Shown here one piece after another: positions 27,606-35,617 of a DNA stretch of 42,720 bases. Each line of letters begins with the position of its first letter. Within the stretch, counting starts at the first letter, position 1. A program made the translations under genes and the position numbers. The notes under the pieces were generated by a model. That model had not been told where the DNA came from, did no database searches, and saw nothing but the letters and a program-made list of their open reading frames with translations. Location: contig JAOAUB010000060.1 in NCBI GenBank assembly GCA_030157805.1, positions 1-42,720 of the forward strand. Reading direction: 5' to 3'. Source of the stretch: Legionellaceae bacterium (lineage in GTDB: Bacteria; Pseudomonadota; Gammaproteobacteria; Legionellales; Legionellaceae).

Positions 27606-29014
27606 TCTTATTGTTTAGAATTATTTTATATCCTGTGGGGCTATGGTTGTTGTTTTGTAGCCAATCCTTTGCTGTGGCTAAATTGCAACATGTCGAGTTA
27701 AGACAACTTGCCGGTAAAGTTTCATTGTATTTTGTATTAAACGAAGCAGTGCCTCATAAAGCATTTACCTTAACCAATCCCGATCGGATTGTTATTGATT
27801 TTGAAAATACGCAATTAGCGTTTAATCTGAAAACACTTAATGTTCATAATCATTTAATTAAATTGGTTCGAAGTGGCTCACCGACCCCGCATACGCTTCG
27901 TTTAGTTTTTGAAGTCACGGATCCTGTTCAATTCAATGCCTCTCCTGAAAAAACTGTTCAGAAAGCGAATCGTGCTTTTTCGTTGAATGTTTTTTCGTTG
28001 GGTAAGCTTTCGTTGTTAGGTGCTAAATCAGATAATGCGTCAAAGCGTCGAGATCAATCGCGATTCGCATCACCACCATCGTCTGCGCCACAGTTCAGTC
28101 AAATTAGTCAACCTGTTCACGCACAAAGTATGCCTAGGGGTCCTTTACGTGATGTGATCGTCGTGATTGATCCAGGACATGGAGGGCACGATCCTGGCGC
28201 CATGGGACCTTATCGATCGCAAGAGAAACAAGTGACTTTAGCGATTGCGCGTCAACTGAAACAAATTATTGATAGGCAACCTGGGATGCGTGCTGTTTTG
28301 ACACGAACAGGTGATTATTATGTCGGGTTACGAGATAGGTTAACGATTGCACGGCATTGTCATGGGGATGTTTTTGTGTCAATTCACGCTGATGCATTTC
28401 ATAACCCTAACTCCAACGGAGCTTCTGTTTTTGCGTTATCACAACGAGGAGCAACAAGTGAGGCTGCGCGGTGGTTAGCGGAAAAAGAGAATTACTCAGA
28501 ACTTGGTGGGGTTAATTTAAAAACACTTAATGATAACAGTGGTCTTGTGCGTACGGTGTTGATTGATTTGTCACAAACGGCAACGATCAGTGCCAGTTTA
28601 AAGATGGGGGAACGCGTGTTAAAAAATTTAAACACGATGACGCGATTACATGATAAGCGCGTTGATCAGGCTCGATTCATGGTTTTAAAATCACCGGACA
28701 TTCCTTCGGTTCTTGTTGAAACAGGTTTTATTTCAAACCCGAGGGAGGCAAGAAATTTAACGGCTCCGGGCTATCAGAGGCAGCTTTCTGAAGCAATTTT
28801 CAAAGGTGTCAAAGCTTACTTTTGGGATTACCCACCCCAAGGGACCCGAATTGAGGCATTAACTGGAAACAATCAATTTCATACGGTGACACGAGGTGAA
28901 TCATTACCTGAGATTGCCCATCGTTATCGTTGTTCGGTGGCGGCCATTGAGTCGGCAAATCATCTTGGCAAAGGCTCCTTAAAAATGGGGCAACGATTAT
29001 TGATTCCGGTGTGA
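27602..29014 (+). CDS. amiB: N-acetylmuramoyl-L-alanine amidase, AmiB/AmiC type
   Basis: 470 residues. Signal peptide (about 1-25), AMIN domain (about 27-130: VELRQLAGKVSLYFVL), a Ser/Gln-rich linker, then the zinc amidase_3 domain (about 184-405). Visible zinc and catalytic residues are H193 in IDPGHGGHDPGA, E208 in QEKQV, the His of VSIHADAF and the glutamate of LVETGFISN. A LysM domain closes the protein (about 425-470, HTVTRGESLPEIAHRY). It splits septal peptidoglycan during cell separation, normally under EnvC/NlpD control. Overlaps tsaE and mutL by four bases. Confidence 0.95.
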   Translation: MILLFRIILYPVGLWLLFCSQSFAVAKLQHVELRQLAGKVSLYFVLNEAVPHKAFTLTNPDRIVIDFENTQLAFNLKTLNVHNHLIKLVRSGSPTPHTLRLVFEVTDPVQFNASPEKTVQKANRAFSLNVFSLGKLSLLGAKSDNASKRRDQSRFASPPSSAPQFSQISQPVHAQSMPRGPLRDVIVVIDPGHGGHDPGAMGPYRSQEKQVTLAIARQLKQIIDRQPGMRAVLTRTGDYYVGLRDRLTIARHCHGDVFVSIHADAFHNPNSNGASVFALSQRGATSEAARWLAEKENYSELGGVNLKTLNDNSGLVRTVLIDLSQTATISASLKMGERVLKNLNTMTRLHDKRVDQARFMVLKSPDIPSVLVETGFISNPREARNLTAPGYQRQLSEAIFKGVKAYFWDYPPQGTRIEALTGNNQFHTVTRGESLPEIAHRYRCSVAAIESANHLGKGSLKMGQRLLIPV

Positions 29015-30672
29015 TTTTGACACGAATTAAGCGTCTTCCTGTCTTTATTGCAAACCAAATTGCTGCCGGTGAGGTTATTGAACGACCAGCATCGGTGGTC
29101 AAGGAGTTATTAGAAAATGCGATTGATGCTAAAGCGACGCAAATTCATGTTGAAATAGGGTTCGGTGGTTTAAATTTAATTAAAGTCAGTGATAATGGTT
29201 TGGGCATTTTGTCCGATGATTTATTGTTGGCAATCGCACCTCATGCTACGAGCAAAATCAGTCAGCTTGATGATCTTTATGCTATTCAAAGCATGGGGTT
29301 TCGTGGCGAAGCCTTAGCGAGTATTTCTTCCGTTTCAAGATTAGTCATTTGTTCCAAATCGGCATCAGAAGAACATGCTATGAGGCTTGACGCACTGACT
29401 CAAGCGATGACCTGTTGTGCGCGAGCGCAGGGCACGACAATTGAGGTTCACGATATTTTTTTTAATGCGCCGGTGCGCAAAAAATTTCTAAAATCAGAGC
29501 GAGGTGAATTTCAAGCCATTGAGAGTTTGGTGAAACGGGTTGCGATGAGCGCACCTCACGTTGCGATGAGCTTGACTCATAATGGCCAGTTACTTTGGCA
29601 ATTAAGTCCTGCGTTATGTCACTCCAGCATGCAGGGCCGCATTATGAAATTATTAGGAAAAAAGTTTCTAGATGGAGCGAGTCATCTTGAAGCTCAGCAT
29701 GCGGGCATGCAATTAGAAGGATGGGTGGGTGATGTTAATTATCAACGTAGCCAAAATGATGGTCTGTGGATTTATTTAAATAACCGAATGGTTAAAGATA
29801 AATTACTGCATCATGCAGTTAAACAAGCGTACAGTGTTGTGCTTCAGCCTGGACGTCACCCAGTCTGTTTGCTGTATTTAAGCGTGAACCCTGCTGAGGT
29901 GGATGTGAATGTTCATCCCACCAAGCACGAGGTGCGTTTTCAACAAGCACGATTAGTTCATGATTTTATTGTGTCGCAAGTGAGTCGCGCAATCGACGTG
30001 CCTGAACATGTTATGGAGCATGAGTCGCTTGAATCTCCTTTTCCGCGCGGTCATCTTGTTAATGCCATGGTTGAAACTCACGACGTGAAACCGCAAGTGA
30101 AGCATGGTTTGGATGGCTTATCTCGTATTGAGGCTTCGGAGGCCTTACAGATTATTGCACTTGATCAATCTTTTGCATTGTTGATCGTTGACAATGAGGT
30201 GTATCTGGCTGATTTAACCGCTTTGAGAGCTCATTGGTTTTCGCAGTCGTTGTTTGCGGAAATGATGCCTTGGGGAAGCCGTCCTTTATTAGTTCCTGTG
30301 CAATATCGGGATGAATCACGTGATTTTAAAGCGTATTCAAATCATTATTCGTTATTGCATCAATTAGGTTTTGACGTTGAAATTTTGGAGAGTTCTAAAC
30401 TCTCAATTCGAACTTTGCCGAACGTGATTCCCCAACTTGATATTCCTTCTTTTTTACAAGCGGTTTTTTTACTTCCAGCACCGACCTTAACGCAGCTTAT
30501 TTCGATTTTAGCCGCTAATTTCTCACAGCATGCTGACATCATGAGTTTTGAACAGCAGGCAGCATTTAATGATGAGGTGTTGATGCAGATAAAAAACACA
30601 CAGCATGATGCACCATCAACGTTCATTAAAAAATTATCTTCATCATGGTGTCAGGAACTACTTTATGGTTGA
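29011..30672 (+). CDS. mutL: DNA mismatch repair protein MutL
   Basis: 553 residues, somewhat shorter than E. coli MutL (615). The N-terminal GHKL ATPase has ELLENAIDAKAT, DNGLGI, GFRGEALASISSVSRL and the HPTKHEVRF segment. The C-terminal dimerisation domain (about 370-553) is present but divergent. I see no DQHAAHER-type or endonuclease metal motif, as expected for a methyl-directed MutL. The GTG start overlaps the amiB stop (GTGA). The 3' end overlaps miaA by eight bases. Confidence 0.95.
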   Translation: MILTRIKRLPVFIANQIAAGEVIERPASVVKELLENAIDAKATQIHVEIGFGGLNLIKVSDNGLGILSDDLLLAIAPHATSKISQLDDLYAIQSMGFRGEALASISSVSRLVICSKSASEEHAMRLDALTQAMTCCARAQGTTIEVHDIFFNAPVRKKFLKSERGEFQAIESLVKRVAMSAPHVAMSLTHNGQLLWQLSPALCHSSMQGRIMKLLGKKFLDGASHLEAQHAGMQLEGWVGDVNYQRSQNDGLWIYLNNRMVKDKLLHHAVKQAYSVVLQPGRHPVCLLYLSVNPAEVDVNVHPTKHEVRFQQARLVHDFIVSQVSRAIDVPEHVMEHESLESPFPRGHLVNAMVETHDVKPQVKHGLDGLSRIEASEALQIIALDQSFALLIVDNEVYLADLTALRAHWFSQSLFAEMMPWGSRPLLVPVQYRDESRDFKAYSNHYSLLHQLGFDVEILESSKLSIRTLPNVIPQLDIPSFLQAVFLLPAPTLTQLISILAANFSQHADIMSFEQQAAFNDEVLMQIKNTQHDAPSTFIKKLSSSWCQELLYG

Positions 30673-31609
30673 TCGTGTAATTTGTTTAATGGGTCCCACG
30701 GCGTCAGGGAAAACAGCGCTGGCTTGCGAGCTTGTGAAGCATTTTCCTGTGGAGATTATCAGTGTTGATTCGGGAATGATTTATCGGGGTATGAATATTG
30801 GCACCGCAAAACCGAGTTTGGCAGAGCTTGCGATGGCGCCTCATCATTTAATTGATATTGTTGATCCTCCTGAAGTATTTTCTGCCGCTCAATTTTGTAA
30901 AGAAGCTCATGAACTTATTGAGGCCATTGGTCGGCGGGGGAAAATACCTTTGTTGGTTGGTGGAACCATGATGTATTTTAATGCGTTACAACAGGGGATG
31001 TCGTTGTTGCCGGATGCGAATGAGGAATTACGTCAACAGTTGACTGCACGAGCAGAGCATTCTGGCTGGCCTTTATTGCATGAAGAACTGAGTCAAATCG
31101 ATCCTGTTTGTGCTCAACGTATTCATCCTCATGATGCGCAACGAATTCAACGAGCGTTAGAAGTGTTTTATCTCACGCAGAAACCACTTTCTTTGTTGCA
31201 GCAACAAGAGACTCGTCCAGGCGATTATGACTTTGTGAATTTAATTTTATTTCCTGACGATCGCAGTTGGTTGCATCAACGCATTGCTGATCGTTTTGCC
31301 TTGATGTTAAAACAAGGATTTCTTGCGGAACTTGAACAGTTGTTAAGGCAGTGGCCGTTGTCGTTAGCGAGCCCGTCACTACGTTGTGTTGGTTATCGAC
31401 AAGCTTATCATTATTTAAAAGGTGAGTGTGATTATGAATCCTTTGGTGAAAAAGCACGTGCGGCAACGAGGCAATTGGCAAAACGACAGCTCACTTGGTT
31501 GAGGCGTTGGCCAAGCGGCCATTATATGGATTGTGGTGACAGTGCTAAGTCAGGGAAGAAGGTTATAGCGATTATTCAAGAAATATTGGATAATGAGTCG
31601 CGGAAATAA
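30665..31609 (+). CDS. miaA: tRNA dimethylallyltransferase MiaA
   Basis: 314 residues beginning MVDRVICLMGPTASGKT; P-loop at 9-16. The frame is open upstream to 30605, but that part lies inside mutL, while AGGA about nine bases before 30665 supports the later start. DSGMIYRGMNIGTAKP, PHHLIDIVDPPEVFSAAQF, GGTMMYFNAL and HPHDAQRIQRALEV are family signatures. It adds dimethylallyl to A37 of tRNAs reading UNN codons. Unlike E. coli, no hfq follows. Confidence 0.96.
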   Translation: MVDRVICLMGPTASGKTALACELVKHFPVEIISVDSGMIYRGMNIGTAKPSLAELAMAPHHLIDIVDPPEVFSAAQFCKEAHELIEAIGRRGKIPLLVGGTMMYFNALQQGMSLLPDANEELRQQLTARAEHSGWPLLHEELSQIDPVCAQRIHPHDAQRIQRALEVFYLTQKPLSLLQQQETRPGDYDFVNLILFPDDRSWLHQRIADRFALMLKQGFLAELEQLLRQWPLSLASPSLRCVGYRQAYHYLKGECDYESFGEKARAATRQLAKRQLTWLRRWPSGHYMDCGDSAKSGKKVIAIIQEILDNESRK

Positions 31610-31660
31610 GCGTCGCTGAGCTTTTATTCACGGCATTTTTTTTAATCAATTGGAGTTATT

Positions 31661-31855
31661 GTGTCGAAATCCAATCAACAAACTGCTTGTGCTGAAAAAA
31701 TTCATGTTGTTCATGTTAAGGATTTGCCTTTAAGCTGTCCTAGCGATGAAATGACGCTCTGGAATGCACATCCCAAGGTTTATTTACCGATTGCTAAAAC
31801 AGGTCAGGAAGTTTGTCCCTACTGTGGGACTCGCTTTATTCTTCAGCATGATTAA
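31661..31855 (+). CDS. Small zinc-finger protein (zf-CHCC type)
   Basis: 64 residues. C26, H37, C52 and C55 (VCPYCGTRF) form the C-x10-H-x14-C-x2-C pattern of the zf-CHCC family related to mitochondrial NDUFS6. The GTG start has TTGGAG upstream. It overlaps the following glycosyltransferase by eight bases. The function of these bacterial proteins is not established to my knowledge. Confidence 0.8.
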   Translation: MSKSNQQTACAEKIHVVHVKDLPLSCPSDEMTLWNAHPKVYLPIAKTGQEVCPYCGTRFILQHD

Positions 31856-32924
31856 CGAACAGCCCCTTATTCAATCGATATGCTTGGTTCGTCTTTCAGC
31901 GCTGGGTGATGTTTTGATGTTTGTGCCCCTGATAAGAACGTTACAACGGTATTTGCCTAAAGCTCGCCTGACTTGGGTTATTTCACCGCCTGCTTATGAC
32001 TTGGTTGCAGGAATGGATGGGGTTGAGTTTATTTTGATTAAAAAACCTCAAACAATCGGTGATTATTGGGAATTTAAAAAAAGGATGCGGGGGCGGACGT
32101 TTGATGTGCTGTTAGCCGCACAGGCATGTTGCCGTGCTAATTTTCTGTATCCTTTCATTCATGCATCTCGAAAAATTGGTTACGACAGACTTCGGGCGAA
32201 AGATCTGCATCGTTGGTTTGTGTCGGAATCCATTACGCCCGGGTGTGATCATACTTTGGAAGGATTTCTAAAGTTTGCGCAGGCTTTGGGTATTCATCAG
32301 ACGGAGCTTCGTTGGGACTTATCTGTCGATGAGGCAGACCACCAATGGGTTAATGATTCGTTATCAACCAGTTTAACGACGGATCAATCGCCGATGGATA
32401 GGCGCCGGCCTATTCTTCTTCTTAATGCCGCGGCAAGTAAACCAGAGCGCAGTTGGCTTGTTGAGCGTTATGTTGCTGTCATTAAAGAGGCCCAGAGTCG
32501 CAGGGGTATGAATGTGATTTTAACGGGAGGACCCACGCCTTATGATCGTGAATTGGCCGACCAAATTACTCAACAAGTTCCCTGTTTTGATTGGGTTGGG
32601 AAAACGAAGCCCAAACAATTATTGGCTTTAATTCAACAAGCTCGACTCATGATTTGTCCTGATACTGGGCCTTCTCATATGGCTGCCGCAATGGGAACGC
32701 CGGTGATTGCATTGCATGCGGTGACGAGCTCCGCAGTGTCTGGTCCTTATCCTTATCGGCATTTAGCGGTAGATTGTTATGACGAGGCGGTTCAGTACGT
32801 GTTAAAAAAAACCAAGAAAAACAACGTTTGGGGTACCCATGCTCACGGTAAAGAGACGATGGCGTTGGTTAGCCTTGATGCAGTATTGAAAAAAATGAGC
32901 GACGTGCTTTCCGACGCGATCTAA
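31848..32924 (+). CDS. Glycosyltransferase family 9 (heptosyltransferase-like)
   Basis: 358 residues from MINEQPLIQ. The frame continues upstream to 31764, but that part is out of frame with and inside the zinc protein; the ATG at 31848 overlaps its end. ICLVRLSALGDVLMFVPLIRTLQ is the GT9 N-terminal signature (listed by position: residues about 11-33). LLNAAASKPERSW and CPDTGPSHMAAAMGTPVIALH form the ADP-heptose binding half. It probably adds heptose or a related sugar to the LPS core. It is convergent with icmX. Confidence 0.88.
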   Translation: MINEQPLIQSICLVRLSALGDVLMFVPLIRTLQRYLPKARLTWVISPPAYDLVAGMDGVEFILIKKPQTIGDYWEFKKRMRGRTFDVLLAAQACCRANFLYPFIHASRKIGYDRLRAKDLHRWFVSESITPGCDHTLEGFLKFAQALGIHQTELRWDLSVDEADHQWVNDSLSTSLTTDQSPMDRRRPILLLNAAASKPERSWLVERYVAVIKEAQSRRGMNVILTGGPTPYDRELADQITQQVPCFDWVGKTKPKQLLALIQQARLMICPDTGPSHMAAAMGTPVIALHAVTSSAVSGPYPYRHLAVDCYDEAVQYVLKKTKKNNVWGTHAHGKETMALVSLDAVLKKMSDVLSDAI

Positions 32925-32930
32925 TAAAAT

Positions 32931-32957
32931 CAGGAGGGATAAAATAATTCCCTCCTG
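32931..32957. terminator. Hairpin between GT9 and icmX
   Basis: CAGGAGGGA (32931-32939) pairs exactly with TCCCTCCTG (32949-32957). The flanking T-tract is poor on the plus strand and moderate (ATTTTATT) on the minus strand, so it may mainly terminate icmX transcription. Confidence 0.5.
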
Positions 32958-32988
32958 GTTCAAGAAAATCCTTCTTTGTTGCGATGAC

Positions 32989-34548
32989 TTAACTGGCAGG
33001 AGATGCTGTTCCTGGAGCTTCTGCTCCTGGCGTGGACATGAGCCTGGAGTCAGGCTGAATATTTTTCGATCCTTGAAGCAACATGGTGGTTTCAGTCAAG
33101 AGCGAGCGTTCTTGTTGTACACGAGCTAAGTAGAGTTGGTAGTTAATTTCAGCTAATAAAATAGCAATCTCTTTTTGAACGGTCGCAGAAGAGGCTGTGT
33201 TAATTTGAGCTGTCCATGTTGGATTTGTTGAGCCGGAAGTGGGCGGTTGTAAACGCCAAGTTGCCATAAGGTACTCACTCAGTGCCGGGCTTGTTTTTTG
33301 GCCGCTTGCTGCGACGGAACTTTGTGGCATGCGTTTTGACAGAATGGAGTAGAGGTTACTTATTCCAACCGAAGTTTGGGCTGCATAAACGCGTAAGCTC
33401 GTGAGGTAGTTTGCAATGGTGGATTGCGCTGCTAATTGGGCTGCTGGTGTTGAATTGCCTGTAATATTCACCGCTGTTGCATAAAGAGTCGCGTATTGGC
33501 TGGCGTTAGGTTGAGTTATCGGAGTTACTAAGCCTGTAGCGTAGCGAATATAATTTGCAGCTTGTTGAATTTGATTGGTTGCAGTTAATCCTTGATCGCT
33601 TGATGGTGGATTACTGTCCCCATTATTGGATGAATTTCCTGTATTATCAAAAATGAGTGGTCCAAGCAACGTGTCGCTGTTTAACTGGGGAAGTAAGGAG
33701 GCATTTTCTGTGGGTAAGGGATAAAATCCAGTTGCTGGATAAACACTCCCGGCATTACTCCCGGAGGGAAATGACCCAATGGTATTTAGCATAATTTGCA
33801 CTTGAGATAAAACGGGCCCACCACCCATGCTTGAATTGTTTTGTATGGAGCCGTCTGGTCCAACAGTTGCCCCTGTATTACAAGGAAGAGGGTAAGGAGC
33901 CCCCGTGGTGCTATTAATACAATAGCTGACATCAGGCGTTGATAAAATATTTAATATAGACTGATTGACGGGATCGGCTTGGTAGGGTTGTTGGTCTATA
34001 ATAGGTGAGACTGAAAACGCGCCTGAGTTTGGATTTGAATAAGCAGGGTTTTGTAAGACAAAGGATTGATTTTGATAGGTTTTAATTAATGCAGCATAAG
34101 GTGATAATGACAACGTTGTTGGAACGAGTTGTGAGGTCGTTTGGCTTGGTGTCGTTGCGCCGGCAGTAGCTGGTTGAGGCGTGCTGGGTAATAATATGGA
34201 GCCAAGAAAGCTGGTAATTAAATCAATTTCACCACCAAGAGTTGATGTTGCGTTGGTTAGTTCATTGGTAAAAGGACCCGTACCCGCTGTTGCCGAAGAG
34301 GGTGAGCCACTGCTTGATGAGGGGCAATTTCCATTGCTTGATGGGCAGTAGTTCGTCAAATCATATCCGTAATACATTCCTAAATTTTGCAAGTAGATGG
34401 TGATATTATCCAAATCCTGTTGCATGTCAGTTAAATCACTGTCTTGTGCAAAGGAGGCGCTGGAAGTCACAAAAAGCAAACTTGATAGACTCAATGCGAC
34501 GGATGTTTTGACGTATTGATTCATTCGATCTAATGGAACAGTTTTCAT
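32989..34548 (-). CDS. icmX: Dot/Icm secretion protein IcmX
   Basis: 519 residues. A signal peptide (about 1-35, hydrophobic SVALSLSSLLFVTSSASFA) leads into the IcmX N-terminal segment LTDMQQDLDNITIYLQNLGMYYGYDL, here by position about 39-64. A long Ser/Pro/Thr/Asn-rich middle is followed by a helical C-terminus (QKEIAILLAEINYQLYLARVQQERSLLTE region, about 455-490). IcmX is a periplasmic or secreted component required for pore formation and intracellular growth in Legionella. It is directly abutted by icmW (zero-base gap), the standard icmW-icmX operon. It lies opposite icmV-dotA. Confidence 0.92.
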   Translation of the reverse strand: MKTVPLDRMNQYVKTSVALSLSSLLFVTSSASFAQDSDLTDMQQDLDNITIYLQNLGMYYGYDLTNYCPSSNGNCPSSSSGSPSSATAGTGPFTNELTNATSTLGGEIDLITSFLGSILLPSTPQPATAGATTPSQTTSQLVPTTLSLSPYAALIKTYQNQSFVLQNPAYSNPNSGAFSVSPIIDQQPYQADPVNQSILNILSTPDVSYCINSTTGAPYPLPCNTGATVGPDGSIQNNSSMGGGPVLSQVQIMLNTIGSFPSGSNAGSVYPATGFYPLPTENASLLPQLNSDTLLGPLIFDNTGNSSNNGDSNPPSSDQGLTATNQIQQAANYIRYATGLVTPITQPNASQYATLYATAVNITGNSTPAAQLAAQSTIANYLTSLRVYAAQTSVGISNLYSILSKRMPQSSVAASGQKTSPALSEYLMATWRLQPPTSGSTNPTWTAQINTASSATVQKEIAILLAEINYQLYLARVQQERSLLTETTMLLQGSKNIQPDSRLMSTPGAEAPGTASPAS

Positions 34549-35004
34549 TTATTCTTCTCCTTCTAGCGCGCGAGCGACAAGTTGTAGGCGATAAGTCGAA
34601 AAAACTCGAGCGAGAAGACGAAGACGCTCGAATGCTATATTTCTTTTCAGAAAAATTCCTGCTGGATCGTGACTGCCGGTGGTTGTTTCTTCGGCATGAA
34701 TAAGTACTTTTGAGGCGCTGCCGGGATGAATCATGTCAATGGTTTGAAGTAGGCGTAAACCACGACCTGATTTGATATTAGCCGCTAGACGAATAAACAG
34801 TTCCTCATGACCCAGTATACTAAGATCAATTTTTTCAATATCATCCAGTTCTTCCCCCAATTTTTTTATGACATCTTCGAGCGCTTGTTTGCCATCCAGA
34901 GTCCATACTTCGACGCTTTCAAGAAAAACAATGACCCGATAAATCATGGGGTCAATGTATTCGAACCAATACTTTAATGAGGCTTCGTGGCTTAAATCAG
35001 GCAT
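34549..35004 (-). CDS. icmW: Dot/Icm type IV adaptor IcmW
   Basis: 151 residues, the same length as Legionella IcmW. Conserved features include the acidic character, HEASLKYWFEYIDPMIYRV at the N-terminus and the helices containing LFIRLAANIKSGRGLRLLQ and ERLRLLARVFSTYRLQLVARAL. IcmW works with IcmS as a chaperone that delivers effectors to DotL at the coupling complex. It starts the icmW-icmX operon, divergent from icmV. Confidence 0.95.
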   Translation of the reverse strand: MPDLSHEASLKYWFEYIDPMIYRVIVFLESVEVWTLDGKQALEDVIKKLGEELDDIEKIDLSILGHEELFIRLAANIKSGRGLRLLQTIDMIHPGSASKVLIHAEETTTGSHDPAGIFLKRNIAFERLRLLARVFSTYRLQLVARALEGEE

Positions 35005-35066
35005 TGTCGCTCTTAGTGTAAGTTTAAAAACTGGTTAATTTTTACTTTATTTTTACATACAACAAG

Positions 35067-35096
35067 TTGCTGGACGACATACAAACTTAATACTAT
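35067..35096 (+). promoter_or_regulatory. Candidate sigma70 promoter of icmV-dotA
   Basis: TTGCTG (35067-35072), 18-base spacer, TACTAT (35091-35096). The -10 box overlaps the PmrA-box-like repeat, so regulation and promoter position would need to be reconciled. Confidence 0.4.
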
Positions 35097-35105
35097 AGTA
35101 ATATT
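35086..35105 (+). promoter_or_regulatory. PmrA-box-like tandem repeat upstream of icmV
   Basis: CTTAATACT (35086-35094), two bases, AGTAATATT (35097-35105). As I recall, the PmrA consensus of Legionella and Coxiella is two copies of cTTAATatT two bases apart; each half here differs at one or two positions. It lies in the 144-base divergent region between icmW and icmV, two genes known to be PmrA targets. Confidence 0.5.
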
Positions 35106-35148
35106 ATCTAAACAAGATTAAAAGTCTATCAATTGGAAAGTAAATTTT

Positions 35149-35604
35149 ATGAAAAACTCTTCTCATAGCCGACTTAAGAAAATATTAACTACTGCGTTTA
35201 ATGTTAGAAAGTGGTCCGATTTTGATCGAATGAAAGAGTTTACGTTGTATTTGGAGAACGGAGTTAGGAATTTATTTATTCCTCGTCGACAAACAGCAGA
35301 GCAGACTTTTGAGGAAGCTCTTCGACAATATCATGTTGATGATGAATCTTTATTAAGAAAACGCAATGGGCTTTATCGTTTGAGCGTCTTGATGTGTCTT
35401 TTTTCATTAGGGTTTTTAGTGTATTCAATTTATCTTGCGGTGTATGGCTCTTGGCATGCCACTTTGTTAAGTGTTGTGGTGATGTTGCTTGCTTTAGTCC
35501 TCGCATTTCGTTATCACTTTTGGTTTTTTCAGATTAAGAAGCGTAAATTAGGGTGTACTTTTCAAGAGTGGTTTAAGCAGGGATTTCTGGGTAAAAAAGA
35601 TTAA
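35149..35604 (+). CDS. icmV: Dot/Icm inner-membrane protein IcmV
   Basis: 151 residues, as in Legionella. A soluble basic N-terminal half (FNVRKWSDFDRMKEF, LFIPRRQTAEQTFEEAL) precedes two transmembrane helices (about 80-98 and 102-121) and a basic C-terminus (QIKKRKLGCTFQEW). It is an essential small membrane component of the Dot/Icm core. It is followed 13 bases later by dotA, the conserved icmV-dotA pair. Confidence 0.93.
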   Translation: MKNSSHSRLKKILTTAFNVRKWSDFDRMKEFTLYLENGVRNLFIPRRQTAEQTFEEALRQYHVDDESLLRKRNGLYRLSVLMCLFSLGFLVYSIYLAVYGSWHATLLSVVVMLLALVLAFRYHFWFFQIKKRKLGCTFQEWFKQGFLGKKD

Positions 35605-35617
35605 TAGGTGATAAATT

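Noticed and set aside
30605..30664. N-terminal extension of miaA
   Set aside because: It lies within mutL and precedes the conserved P-loop start; AGGA supports 30665.
31764..31847. N-terminal extension of the GT9 gene
   Set aside because: It overlaps the zinc-finger gene in another frame; GT9 proteins begin close to the VRLSALGD segment.
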